Counted from the stretch's first letter, positions 18,406 to 27,676 are shown. The stretch is 64,000 nucleotides of DNA from Actinomycetospora lutea (GCF_028737205.1 NZ_JAQZAL010000013.1:1-64000), one strand, 5' to 3'. The notes: a model not told the origin generated them from the sequence alone. Translations and numbers: made by a program.

Positions 18406-19346
18406 CCCGCGCACCTCCTCGACCGCTTGCGCCACCCAGCATGCTCGCGTGATCTTGTGCAGGGAATAACGATCACGGTCGGGACCTGGACGCTCACCAC
18501 GAGTGAGTGGGGATGGGTGATGGACGGAGCACGCCAGAACGATTCCGGCAGCCTGGCCGCCATGACAGCGACCCGGGCTGACGGAACGATGTGCCTATGC
18601 CCGGTCAGCTGGACGCGCTTGGCGAGCTTGTCCAGGGCAGGCATCGGAGGGCCCGCGGACCTCTACCAGCAAGCAGACAGCGGCAACGCCAGAAGTCACG
18701 CCGAGGTGCCATTCACCGCTTCCAGATCGATCGCGCCGTGGAGTCGATCATCGAACAAGTCGGCCGTCCCGCAGCCTGCCCTCTGTGATGAAGGCTCTCC
18801 GCCAAGTGGGCCGACCGTCCCATCGGCCCCGTTGCGGATCCACGGGCGACGGCCGGCCGCGGCGTCGGTCATGCCGTCACGCCGTCATGCCGTCATGCGG
18901 TCGCGGCGCGTGACCGCGGGGGTCATCGGGCGCCGCTGCTGGCGTGGGCAGCCCACCGGGGGGTGCGTGCGGCACCCCAGAGGTCCTCCACTGCGGTCGG
19001 ATCGGCTGCAACTCGTGTACTCAATCTCTAGGGGCCGTCCTCCGTGGTCATGGACGACCTGCGAGCTCATCGGTGCAGCCTCCCGGCAGACCATCGTGCG
19101 AAGTGGGCCCCGAACCCGCAACCTACGGGGTAGGGAGCGGGGCTCTGCGGCGGTTGCGGTAGTTGTTGCTGCTCACCATGACCTACGCGACGGCGATTCT
19201 GCTTGTGCTGCCCTCAGTCGCGTCTCACTCGCTGTCAGATTCCGCAGTCACTTCAGTCGATCATGCTGCGAGGCCGTCCGTGTGACTGGGTCGTCACAGA
19301 CTTAGCCCTATCGCAGCGTGCTGTCGTTGCGGCGCAGGGCCCGGAG
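18406..19346. other. Gene-poor stretch
   Basis: About 940 bp with no supported gene or RNA. Frames spanning it have unbalanced composition and no ribosome sites. Three near-tandem copies of gtcatgccg occur around 18870–18900 and have no obvious role. Confidence 0.4.
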
Positions 19347-20905
19347 TCAGTGCGGGATCGCGCTGCGCGCGGCGCGGATGGCACGGCGGGCGTGTGCGAC
19401 GGTCTCGGTCGGGGTGAGGCGGGCACCGCGGCGCAGCGCCTCGTCGGTCGCTGTTGCGCCTCGCCGTGCCCGGAGGCGCTCGACAGCCGACTCGATCGGG
19501 GATGCGTAGGGCCCGAAGCTCGGGTACCGGTCCTGCACGGTCAGGAGCGCGCCTGCCAGCACCATCGCGTCGTCGGCGGCGTTGAGCCGTTCGAGGAGCA
19601 CGACGAGGAATCGCAACAGCCAGAGCTCGACGAGTTCGTTGCCGACCTGCTCCTGCTGCGCGAACAACTGGTCGAACCGGTCGAGCGTCGCCGCCGGGGC
19701 ACCGCTACGGCAGGCCAGGGCCACCGAAGACGCTCGGGCGAGGGTCTCGAACAGGCGGCAGTCGGCCTCGCCGGCGTGTGCGATGGCGGTGGCGTACGCG
19801 GCGAGTGCGCGCTCGACGTCGGTGTCAGTGAACGCCTCGCCGACAATGTAGTGCGACCAGGACAGCAGGCTCGGGCTCGGAGCGCGCGAGCTCCGGGCGA
19901 GGATGTCGTCCAGGAATTCCCGCGCTTCGGCGGCGCGACCGGCGTAGACCAGGGTCTGGGCCACCGAGACCTCGTCGGCGAGGGCGCGGCCCTCCTCCCC
20001 CGCCGCCCGGTGCAGCTCGCCGCCGGCGCGGAAGTACGCGAGCGCGTCGTCGACGCGACCCTGGAACATGGCGATGTTGCCGCGCTGGGTCAGCCCGCGA
20101 GCGCCCGCGGGCGGGTCCGGCTCGGCGGCGGCGACCCCGGCCGCCGCATGCTCGTCGGCCTCGGCCAGCCGCCCGCCCGCCCACGCCGCCGCGCTGGCCG
20201 CGGCCAAGGCGCGCGGTCGGCACGGGTGGGCCACGTCCCACTCGGCGACGCGCCGCCCCCACGCCAGCAGGTCAAGACGCTGGCGGCCGTACGCGTAGTC
20301 GTAGTCGTCCCCGGCGAGCCCGACGGCGAGGGCTCGGTCGTGCTCAACGGCGTGGTCCCAGGCAACCTGCAGGTCGGCGAGCAGCCGGCTCGTGGCCGCG
20401 ACGGCCGACGGTTCGGCAGGGGTCCACATCGCGCGGGCGAGCTCGGCGAGTCGCGCGGCCGTGTCGTGAGCGTGCCGCCCGCGGATGACCCGCTCCTCCC
20501 CCGCGGCGGCGAGCTGTTCCTGCGCATAGGTTCGCAGTGTCTCGAGGAGCCAGAACCGCCCGTCGCCGGCCTGGACCAGGGACTGCTCGACCAGGCGGAC
20601 GACACCGGCGACGGCGGCCGAGGACGGCGGCACGTCCACGCAGACGGCCTCGACCTGCTCGAGGGAGAACGCACCCGGGAACACCGCCAGCCGGCGGAAC
20701 AGCCGCGCGTCCTCGGCGGTGAGCTGCTCGTGGGACCAGTCCACGACGGCGCGCAGCGTGCGGTGGCGGGCGGCCCCGGTTCGGCGCCCACCGGCGAGGA
20801 GGTCGAGCCGCTCGCGCAGCCGTCCGGCGAGGCCGTCCAGTCCCAAGGTCCGGGCGCGGGCCGCGCCCAGCTCGATCGCGAGTGGCAGCCCGTCGAGCCG
20901 CCGTC
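19347..20905 (-). pseudogene. AfsR/LuxR-type ATPase regulator, 5'-truncated remnant
   Basis: The frame reads as the C-terminal two thirds of a large regulator. It opens abruptly with RLDGLPLAIELGAARARTLG, normally found just after the NB-ARC ATPase core. Then come VDWSHEQLTAEDARLFRRLA and FPGAFSLEQVEAVC, followed by a long helical TPR-like region to the C-terminus. The Walker A/B part and the DNA-binding domain are missing. No ribosome site and start codon fit the truncated frame. It is joined directly to the end of a WYL regulator transcribed in the same direction, so one deletion probably removed the start of this gene. Confidence 0.8.
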
Positions 20906-20981
20906 GCTTTGGCCCGTGTCCCTTATCGCGAGCCGTGTCACGCTGGCGCTCTGACCGGAGCGGGCGACCTGCTCGGCCGCT

Positions 20982-21521
20982 TCAGCGCAAGCCGGGCCGC
21001 TGCTGTGTGTCTGCGGCCGGGCCGTAGAGCGCGTGCGTGCGGCCGGCGAGGGCGGCGACGCTGTCTCGCAGTTCCGGTGGATGCGTGATCTCGATCAGAG
21101 GCCCGAGGGAGAGCACGTCGGCCGCGGTGTACTCGAGGGAGTGCCACCGGAAGCTGACCTCCGTCCACCCGCGGGTGTCGGCGACGGCGTCAGATCGCGA
21201 CCGGAGGGGCTGCAGGCGGCCGAGCACCGCCGCCATCGTGGCGCCCTGCGGCGCTATCAGCGCGCATGCCCGCCGGGGCTGCCGCCGTGGTGCCCGCCAA
21301 CCAAAGCCGACCGCGGGGAGCGGCAGGTGCTGGTCGAGCAACGCGAACCCGCCGCGGGGCCCGTGCGTCGAGTAGATCGGCACGCCAGCCTCGGAAAGAG
21401 CCTCGATGTCGCGCAACACCGTGCGCCGGCTCACCTCCAGGCGTGCGGCGAGCTCCGCGCCGGTGAGGCGCCCCTGGCTCTGCAGCAACGACACCAGGGC
21501 CACCAACCGGCCGGCGCGCAT
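20982..21521 (-). pseudogene. YafY/WYL-type regulator with internal deletion
   Basis: The N-terminus is a normal DeoR-like helix-turn-helix (LVALVSLLQSQGRLTGAELA, then SRRTVLRDIEALSEAGVPIY, then STHGPRGGF). The C-terminus is the normal end of a WYL regulator (RGWTEVSFRWHSLEYTAADV, LSLGPLIEITHPPELRD). In between, roughly 120–150 residues including the WYL ligand-binding domain are missing and replaced by low-quality sequence. The full family length is about 320 residues; here only about 179 remain. It may still bind DNA but probably cannot sense its ligand. Confidence 0.75.
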
Positions 21522-21617
21522 TGGTTGAGTGTGCCGCCCTGCGAAGTGAGTGACAAGAGATGTCACCCACCGCGTCTAGCGTGCCGGAGCGATCGATTCC
21601 CCCGCGGAGAAGGTGAC

Positions 21618-22043
21618 GTGACCATGACCGCTGTCGACGTCGAAGGATCGGGAACCCCGGTGGACCCCTGGGTGCTGTCCACACCACCGGGCACCTCGCA
21701 GTTCGAGAGCTACCGTGACCCGCAGGCGGCTCCCCCGGCCCTGGTGGTGAGGGTCGGGACGACCGAGCTTCGTTACCACCTGCGCTGCATCGACGACCTG
21801 CACCAGATGCTGGTCGCCCGCAGGGACTGGATGCCGCTGGGCAACGCCGACGAGCAGAAGCCGGCGAAGCCCGACACGGTCGAGGCGTGGGGGCGGTCGG
21901 CCGACAACCCTGTCGGCGGGTGGTACGGCCTGAAGAAGGGACTGCGCGGCCGCTTCGGCAACTACGTCCCTCCCGTCCTCGAAGCCCTCGGTCTCGCCGA
22001 GCTCGAGCACAACAGCCGCAACAACCGCATCCGCGCGCGCTGA
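21618..22043 (+). CDS. Conserved hypothetical protein
   Basis: A soluble protein of about 140 residues, divergent from the broken WYL regulator. GTG 21618 lies five bases after GGAGAAGG; ATG 21624 is an alternative. The C-terminal half, with GWYGLKKGLRGRFGNYVPPV, LEALGLAELEHNSRNNRIRA and the earlier VEAWGRSADN, is compact and basic. I do not recognise a characterised family. The position next to a YafY-type regulator suggests it was once that regulator's target. The reading frame is intact. Confidence 0.72.
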   Translation: MTMTAVDVEGSGTPVDPWVLSTPPGTSQFESYRDPQAAPPALVVRVGTTELRYHLRCIDDLHQMLVARRDWMPLGNADEQKPAKPDTVEAWGRSADNPVGGWYGLKKGLRGRFGNYVPPVLEALGLAELEHNSRNNRIRAR

Positions 22044-22135
22044 CCCGTCACCGCGCAGCGCACTCTCTTGCTCACCGGTACCCGGACGACGACGCTGACC
22101 GCGGCTCGCGGGGATCCGAGAGGCGGGAGAACGTG

Positions 22136-22615
22136 ATGAGCGGCAACGGGAACGTCGACCTTCCACGGCCCCGCGGGATCCAGCGATTCCTGACGACCCG
22201 TGTCCAGGGCCGTGCCGCGTCGGCCACCGCCGCACTGCGCATCGTCGCCGGGGCGGTGTTCGTGCTCTTCTCGCTGCCGAAGTTCCTGCGCCACGAGGAG
22301 GAGCTCGCCGAGTTCGTCCGCTACGGGCTCCCCGACGCGAGTGCGATCGTCTACCTCGTCGGCACCCTCGAGCTCGTCGCCGGGCTGATGCTCGTACTCG
22401 GCGTGGCGACCCGCCTGGCCGCGCTGGGGCTGGCCGCGAACATGGCGGGTGCCGTCGCGACCGCGGGCGTCCAGGTGGGCGGCGCGTTCCACCTCGGCGT
22501 CGCGCCGTTGCTGCTGCTCACGATGGTGTTCCTGCTCTGGTCGGGTTCGGGCGCCGCCGCGGTCGACCGCGTGCTCTCGGAGCGACTCGCGCCGGCCGGT
22601 CTCGCCCAGCAGTGA
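22136..22615 (+). CDS. DoxX-family membrane protein
   Basis: A four-helix membrane protein of 159 residues. The spans are TAALRIVAGAVFVLFSLPKF, IVYLVGTLELVAGLMLVLGV, ALGLAANMAGAVATAGVQVG and GVAPLLLLTMVFLLWSGSGA. The GTLELVAGLML pattern and the charged loop LRHEEELAEFVRYGLPDA are typical of DoxX/DoxD-like proteins, which associate with thiosulfate:quinone or thiol-redox systems. ATG 22136 follows GGGAGAACGTG. It lies 92 bp after the preceding hypothetical gene and may share its transcript. Confidence 0.87.
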   Translation: MSGNGNVDLPRPRGIQRFLTTRVQGRAASATAALRIVAGAVFVLFSLPKFLRHEEELAEFVRYGLPDASAIVYLVGTLELVAGLMLVLGVATRLAALGLAANMAGAVATAGVQVGGAFHLGVAPLLLLTMVFLLWSGSGAAAVDRVLSERLAPAGLAQQ

Positions 22616-22634
22616 GCCGCTGGGCCGCCCCGCG

Positions 22635-22817
22635 CTACGCGGCGGCGAGGACCGCCCGACCGCTGTCGGTGATCCTCGGGACGCCCGGGCCGGGCTCCTC
22701 GGCGATGAGCCCGGCGGCCGCGAGCCGGTGACCGACGAGCTGGTCGGCGCAGTAGACGCCGTCGACGAGCAGCGGCGTGCCGATCTCCCCGGAGTGCCGG
22801 CAGCGACCGCCCGCCAC
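22635..22817 (-). CDS. Small winged-helix-like protein, start uncertain
   Basis: About 60 residues with the ordered pattern of a winged helix: GTPLLVDGVYCADQLVGHRL, AAAGLIAEEPGPGVPRITDS, GRAVLAAA. The frame continues upstream as DRAVLRAVAGG without a start codon, so either an internal codon is used or the original start has mutated. Convergent with the DoxX gene, with a gap of only about 20 bp. A transcription-factor-like role is possible from the fold only. Confidence 0.42.
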   Translation of the reverse strand: MAGGRCRHSGEIGTPLLVDGVYCADQLVGHRLAAAGLIAEEPGPGVPRITDSGRAVLAAA

Positions 22818-22864
22818 CGCGCGCAGGACCGCGCGATCACGGTTGACTGAGCGGCTCGTGGGTC

Positions 22865-23186
22865 GTCGTGGTCATGATCGGCTCCCTTCGCGGGTCGGCG
22901 TGCTCTCACCTCCTCGACGAACGAAACCCCCCGACTTCGACACCAAGGCTGGGACCATCGGGGAGCCCTTGCCGCGCTCGTCGGTCGGAGCGAGTCCTAC
23001 CTGTGGCCGGCCGCCCTTCCGGCGCAACGACAGGAGAAGGCCGCGACCTTCAGAGATCGTCGAGACGTATTCCGCACCGCAGCGACGTGCCGTCCCGCCT
23101 GTGGGACGACCTTCCCCAGCGCGCCTCGTCGCGCATCGACGTGCTGGTCAGGCGCGCAGCGCAACGCAAGCCCGCGGTTGGATGGG
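22865..23186. other. Intergenic stretch next to tRNA-Lys-derived repeat B
   Basis: No gene or RNA is supported between the small winged-helix frame and the 92-bp repeat. Codon bias and composition are unremarkable. Confidence 0.4.
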
Positions 23187-23278
23187 GTGGGCCCCGTGGG
23201 ACTCGAACCCACAATCAACGGATTAAAAGATCACCGCTACCCGGCCACTGCATGCTCTACCAGCAACAACAGTGTCGG
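23187..23278 (-). repeat. 92-bp direct repeat, copy B, containing a tRNA-Lys(TTT) 3'-half (att-like)
   Basis: Minus strand: CTTTTAATCCGTTGATT is followed by GTGGGTTCGAGTCCCAC and GGGGCCCA. That is an exact anticodon loop (TTT), T arm and 3' acceptor strand of a tRNA-Lys. The 5' part is replaced by unrelated sequence (TAGCGGTGAT) that does not complete the anticodon stem, so it is not a functional tRNA. It is less diverged than copy A (6569–6660), whose loop and acceptor are mutated. The two copies bracket 16.5 kb in direct orientation, as expected for attachment sites. Confidence 0.78.
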
Positions 23279-23721
23279 CCTCGATCTCTCGGTCCGCACC
23301 ATGCCCCACCCATAGCGGGTCTTTCGCACCACGACCCGCACCACGAGCCGCGTGCGGTTCCGCGCGTGAATGCCACGCCGCGCGCACGTCGCGATCTAGT
23401 GCGGCCCTTGACACCCGACCGTGCGCACGCAGCGAGAGCGGCTCACACATAGCGCCCTGCATCGTCGTCAAGCCTTCCACTCCCGCGAGCTGAGGAGGAC
23501 GCCCGCCGGACGCGAATCTTGGACTGCGGCCCTCATCCTTGGAGAGGCCGCGCCGACTTCAACCCTGCGCTCGATGGCTGCTCAGCCACGCCCGGCCTCA
23601 CTGACCGCGAGCCGCCGCCACGAGGACCTTGGGCCGGGCGCAGCAAGAGCTGGCAAGGCTCAAACAAGGTCATCTAGACGACCGATCGGCGGTAACACGA
23701 CGACTGGACAGCCGCACGCCG
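23279..23721. other. Intergenic stretch without gene
   Basis: I see no coding sequence, RNA or clear terminator between repeat B and the penicillin-binding-protein remnant. Confidence 0.4.
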
Positions 23722-24090
23722 TTGGAGGGCCAGGGCGCGTCAACGATCACCATGCAGTACGTCAAGAACCAGCGGCTCTACACGCTCGCCGACACCGCGG
23801 AGGAACGCCGCGTCGCCACCGCCGACACCGTCGCGCGCAAGCTGACCGAGGTCCGGCTCGCCCACCGCGTCGAGGACCGCCTCGACAAGGACGCCATCCT
23901 GGCCCGCTACCTGGACCTCGTCTACTTCGGCCGCGGCGCCTACGGCATCGAGGCCGCCGCCCGGACCTGGTTCGCGACGACCGCCGCAGAGCTCACCGTG
24001 CCCCAGGCGGCGCTGCTGGCCGGCATGGTGCGGGCCCCGGCGAGCTACGACCCGATCGAGCACCCCGCCGCCGCGCTGGCCCGGCGCCGC
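23722..24090 (+). pseudogene. Class A penicillin-binding protein, transglycosylase (GT51) fragment
   Basis: About 123 codons match the middle and end of a GT51 peptidoglycan glycosyltransferase domain. It opens with LEGQGASTITMQYVKNQRL (family motif GGSTITQQ), then ARKLTEVRLAHRVEDRLDKD, AILARYLDLVYFGRGAYGIE, AAARTWFATTAAELTVPQAA and LLAGMVRAPASYDPIEHP. The signal anchor, the catalytic Glu region before GGSTIT, and the whole transpeptidase domain are absent. It is a broken copy with a normal-looking interior, so the truncation is probably by rearrangement rather than slow decay. Confidence 0.82.
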
Positions 24091-24138
24091 CTCCCGATTC
24101 CTCACGGAGATCGGCGGGATCAGGGAGGCCATGGCTGA

Positions 24139-24708
24139 GGCGCCCGCCCGACGTCGGCGGTGGGCTCGTGGTCCACCCGGGCAGGCACCGCGTCGCCGCC
24201 GGGTCGGAGCGGGCCGGCCGCCGCCCCGATGGCCCAGGCGACCAGCACACCGATCAGCACACCGACGGCGAGGGCGCCGACGGCCGTCGCGACGAACGGG
24301 AGAGTTCGCGCACGCGGAGCTGTCGGCAGCTGGGGCGGCCGGGTCCGCGGTGAGGACAGGAGCGGAACGTCCCGAGGTACCGGTGGCACCCCCGGGGCTC
24401 GCCGTCGACCGGCGGGAAGGCCCCCCGACCGGGCGAGGTCCGGTCCGCGCCGAGGGCCGACGAGGATTTGCTCGGTCGGGGTGATCCCGGGACCGCGGGG
24501 TTCATCCGCCGGGCCGGCCGAGCTCCGCGCGCCAGCGGGAGTCCGTCGGGCCTCTGCCCGCCCACGCGCGGCTGACGCCACGCCCCGTGCGACGGATCCA
24601 CGCCCGGACCTTCTCAACCACAGGGGCCCGCGACCCCGCTCCGCACCTTGCAGTTGGCTGACGACATCAGCCGTGGCGTCGATCCCCGCCGCTGCACCGG
24701 TGACGCCC
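24139..24708. other. Stretch with a possible single-span membrane protein on the minus strand
   Basis: On the minus strand a frame ending at 24120 contains one clear transmembrane helix (LPFVATAVGALAVGVLIGVL, then VAWAIGAAAG). It is preceded by a Pro/Arg-rich segment and followed by a short polar tail. I could not find a convincing start codon with a ribosome site, so I do not call it as a gene. Nothing is visible on the plus strand. Confidence 0.3.
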
Positions 24709-24885
24709 TCAGCCCTCCCCGGACGCCTCGTCGTCCGACCGCGAGGTGTGCTCACGCCGCCGCTCCGGGGGATCGGCCTCCCGAGCACGGGCGGCCGCAG
24801 GACGGCCCTCGTCGTCGTAGTATTCGTCGGGCAGCCCGACGTTGTCGTGGGCGCGCTCCGCGGCGCGCCGGTTCTCCTGCTCCAT
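24709..24885 (-). CDS. Small charged protein (58 aa) downstream of BCCT transporter
   Basis: A short frame missed by size filters: ATG 24885 is preceded by GAGGAGGAGCG, a strong ribosome site, 34 bases after the BCCT transporter stop. The product is highly charged and without membrane segments (MEQENRRAAERAHDNVGLPD, EYYDDEGRPAAARAREADPP, then ERRREHTSRSDDEASGEG). It is probably co-transcribed with the transporter. It could be a small regulatory or accessory peptide, but I know no characterised homologue. Confidence 0.62.
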   Translation of the reverse strand: MEQENRRAAERAHDNVGLPDEYYDDEGRPAAARAREADPPERRREHTSRSDDEASGEG

Positions 24886-24918
24886 CGCTCCTCCTCGAGC
24901 GTCGGTGTCTCCTGTAGA

Positions 24919-26679
24919 TCAGTCCTGCCGCGACGACGCCGCCGGGACCTGCGAGAACTCGGCGACCGTGGTCTCCGCCAGCGACGGGTCGACCTCTTCG
25001 TCGTCGAGGCCCGCGCCATCGGCGGGCTCCTCGAGCGCCGATGTGTCCTCGCGGTGCCTGCCCTCGCCGGCGCCCCTTGTGCTCAGCACCGCACCTGCCG
25101 GCCGGGCCGCGGCCCGCAGGCCCGGCATCGGGGACGCCTCGGACGGGAACCGCACGACGAACCGCTCGGTCGACAGCGCCTTGACCAGCCCCACGCACAT
25201 CGCGATCAGGACGAGGCAGAACGGCAGTCCGGCGAGGATCGAGGCGGTCTGCAGGGCGCTGAGGGCGTCGGCACCGCTGACCGCACCGGCGCCGAGCAGC
25301 ACCGCCGCGATCACGCCCTCCATCACTGCCCAGAACAGGCGCTGCTGCCAGCGCGGGCGCGGGTCGCCGCCGTTGGTGAGGATGTCGACCACGAGGGAGC
25401 CGGAGTCCGACGAGGTCGCGAAGAAGAGCACCACCACGATGATCGCGACCACCGATGCGAGGGCGGCGGCGATCGCCCCGACCGGCAGCTGCTGGAGCAG
25501 CACGAACATCCCGGTGTCGGTGGACGCCTGGGCCAGCGGGTTGGCCGGGTCCTGCTGCAGCGCGTTCAGCGCCGACTCGCCAAACACGGTCAGCCACACC
25601 ATGGACGCGCCGACCGGCGCGAACAGCGCCCCGCCGATGAACGAGCGGATCGTGCGCCCGTAGGAAATGCGCGCCAGGAACATGCCGACGAACGGCGACC
25701 AGGAGATCCACCAGCCCCAGTAGAAGAGCGTCCAGCTGGCCTGCCACTCCTGCGCCGCGGGATTGCCGGGGTAGGTCTGGAAGCTCTGGACCGGCAGGTC
25801 CTGCAGGTAGGTCCCCACATTGCTGACCGTCGTGTTGAGCAGGTTCCGGGTCGGCCCGAACGCGAACACGAACACCATCAACGCGAACGCGAGCCACAAG
25901 TTGATCAGCGACAGGTTCCGGATGCCCCTGTCGATGCCGAGCATCACCGAGGTCACCGCGATCGCGGTGATCCCGAGGATCAGCACGATCTGCAGCGGTG
26001 TGGTGTTGCTGATGCCGAACAGCGTCTCCAGGCCGGCACCGACCTGCTGGGCACCGAGACCGAGCGAGGTGGCCAGGCCGAACAGGGTGCCGAACACCGC
26101 GAGGACGTCGACCACGAAGCCCGGCCAGCGGTTGATGCGGTCCCCGAGCAGCGGGTAGAGCGCAGACGCCGGGCGAAGCGGCAGGCCCTTGCGGAACGCG
26201 AAGTACCCGAGCGCCAGGCCGAGCACGATGTAGATCGCCCACGGGTGCAGGCCCCAGTGGAAGAACGTCAGGAACATCGCGTTCGTCGCGGCCTCAGGGC
26301 CGCCGCCCGGGTCGACCGGCGGCTCCTGGAAGTAGCTGACCGGCTCGCTGACCGCGTAGTACACGAGACCGATGCCCATCCCCGCGGTGAACAACATCGC
26401 GAACCACGACGTCGTGCCGTACTCCGGCGTCGAGTCGGCGGGCGCGAGACGGATGCGTCCGTACCGCGACGCCATGAGCATGACGACGAAGACCAGGAAC
26501 CCGCTGGCGCTGAAGATGTAGAGCCAGCCGAAGTTCGTGACGATGAGGGCGTTCACCGCGCTCGCCGCCGACGACAGCGATGCCGGCGACAGCACGCCCC
26601 ACAACACGAGCGCGAGCGCGATCATCGCCGACGAGAGGAACACCGGCGGGCTGGTGTGCTCGCGGAGATAGCGGATCAC
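24919..26679 (-). CDS. BCCT-family betaine/choline/carnitine transporter
   Basis: A 586-residue secondary transporter importing trimethylammonium osmolytes such as glycine betaine or choline with Na+ or H+. About twelve spans are visible. The family signature around helix 8 is clear (WTLFYWGWWISWSPFVGMFL, then ARISYGRTIRSFIGG), as is the N-terminal GMGIGLVYYAVSEPVSYFQ. The C-terminal tail of about 75 residues is acidic (STRGAGEGRHREDTSALEEP, then ADGAGLDDEEVDPS), as expected of the cytosolic osmosensing extension. The start overlaps the upstream nitroreductase gene's stop by four bases. A small charged protein gene follows. Confidence 0.94.
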   Translation of the reverse strand: MIRYLREHTSPPVFLSSAMIALALVLWGVLSPASLSSAASAVNALIVTNFGWLYIFSASGFLVFVVMLMASRYGRIRLAPADSTPEYGTTSWFAMLFTAGMGIGLVYYAVSEPVSYFQEPPVDPGGGPEAATNAMFLTFFHWGLHPWAIYIVLGLALGYFAFRKGLPLRPASALYPLLGDRINRWPGFVVDVLAVFGTLFGLATSLGLGAQQVGAGLETLFGISNTTPLQIVLILGITAIAVTSVMLGIDRGIRNLSLINLWLAFALMVFVFAFGPTRNLLNTTVSNVGTYLQDLPVQSFQTYPGNPAAQEWQASWTLFYWGWWISWSPFVGMFLARISYGRTIRSFIGGALFAPVGASMVWLTVFGESALNALQQDPANPLAQASTDTGMFVLLQQLPVGAIAAALASVVAIIVVVLFFATSSDSGSLVVDILTNGGDPRPRWQQRLFWAVMEGVIAAVLLGAGAVSGADALSALQTASILAGLPFCLVLIAMCVGLVKALSTERFVVRFPSEASPMPGLRAAARPAGAVLSTRGAGEGRHREDTSALEEPADGAGLDDEEVDPSLAETTVAEFSQVPAASSRQD

Positions 26680-27206
26680 GGCGAGGTCCTCTCTCGGGCC
26701 GGTCGTCGTTCGCGGGCCGGTGGCGGAGTCGCGGCGAGCAGGACGAGGGGCACGCCTGCCTCGTCGTCGGCGCCGAGGCGCTCGTAGGTCGCCCGCGAGC
26801 CGGCCACGTCGCGGTCGAGCATCCGCATCAGGGCAGCCGCGCTGCGGGGCCGCCGCCCCGCGTACTCGGCGAGTCGCCGACCCGACTCTGCCGACGGCAA
26901 CGGGTACGCCCAGCCGTCCCGCCGTCGACGGCCGACCTGATAGGTGACCTCGGGGTGGGCGAGCACGTTGCGGTACCAGTGCGCGCGCGACCCGTAGCCC
27001 GACGCGACGATGTACGAGCCGGGTGTCGAGCCTCGTCCGACGACCTCGAGCACCACCTGCCGCGGCCGCCCCGACCGGCGCCCGACGTGGGTCAGCAGCA
27101 CCAAACGCCTGCCGAACACCCAGCCCAGGCCACAGCGGTAGACGAGGATCGGCGCCCGGACGACGGCGCGCGAGAACCGGCGTCGTGCCGGGCCGGCGGT
27201 GCGCAT
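26676..27206 (-). CDS. Deazaflavin (F420)-dependent nitroreductase-family protein
   Basis: A 176-residue protein of the Ddn/FDOR split-barrel family, which use cofactor F420H2 to reduce quinones or nitro compounds. Signature segments: RRLVLLTHVGRRSGRPRQVV, PGSYIVASGYGSRAHWYRNV and LAHPEVTYQVGRRR. ATG 27206 is preceded by GGAGTGGAGCGAGG. Its stop overlaps the BCCT start by four bases, making a nitroreductase–BCCT–small protein operon. Ddn-like genes are common in actinobacterial redox-stress loci. Confidence 0.92.
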   Translation of the reverse strand: MRTAGPARRRFSRAVVRAPILVYRCGLGWVFGRRLVLLTHVGRRSGRPRQVVLEVVGRGSTPGSYIVASGYGSRAHWYRNVLAHPEVTYQVGRRRRDGWAYPLPSAESGRRLAEYAGRRPRSAAALMRMLDRDVAGSRATYERLGADDEAGVPLVLLAATPPPARERRPARERTSP

Positions 27207-27493
27207 GCCTCGCTCCACTCCTCGTCGTCCGGTCGAGTCCACCGCCCGCGGCACCTGCGGCGCCACCGCCGTCGCCGGACGTCAGGGGATCGCAAGACGA
27301 CGGGCGCTCACGCCGTCAGCACCCGACTCGTTCGCCTTGGCCGCGCCCGTGCTGATGAGACGGACCGAGCCCCGGACGAGGTCCCGAAGATCGTCAGGTC
27401 GTTGCAAGCCGGTGGCGGCGATGCTCGTGGTGCCCTGTGGGGGCGGATCCCCGGCGACCCGAGACGAACGAACCCGATGTGGAGAGGTGCGCC

Positions 27494-27676
27494 ATGAGCC
27501 CGCTGGGCAACCTGCGCGATCTGATCGGCGATCTCCCGGACGGCGACCGCTCATGTCCGCCCCCTGAGCCGCCCCCGGCCAGCGCCCGTGCGAGGAGCCC
27601 GCAACGAACGGTCAGGACCTGCAGAGCTCGCCGGGCGTCGAGAGCGAGCTCGAGCGCCGCCTCGTCCGCCGCGTAG
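27494..27676 (+). CDS. Small hypothetical protein (tentative)
   Basis: A 60-residue frame whose start (ATG 27494) is preceded by GGAGAGGTGCGCC. The N-terminus MSPLGNLRDLIGDLPDGDR looks protein-like, the remainder is Arg/Pro/Ser-rich. The opposite strand (frame ending 27394) also has a plausible segment (GAFASLVRAATRTGYAADEA, then ALELALDARRALQVL), so one of the two is spurious. Function unknown. Confidence 0.3.
   Translation: MSPLGNLRDLIGDLPDGDRSCPPPEPPPASARARSPQRTVRTCRARRASRASSSAASSAA

Noticed and set aside
18046-19305. 419-codon plus-strand open frame
   Set aside because: Its first half is antisense to the hypothetical gene at 17809–18405 and the rest has no domain character or start context.
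24160-26787. 875-codon plus-strand open frame across the first BCCT transporter
   Set aside because: Shadow of the BCCT gene on the other strand; no start context, no recognisable domain.
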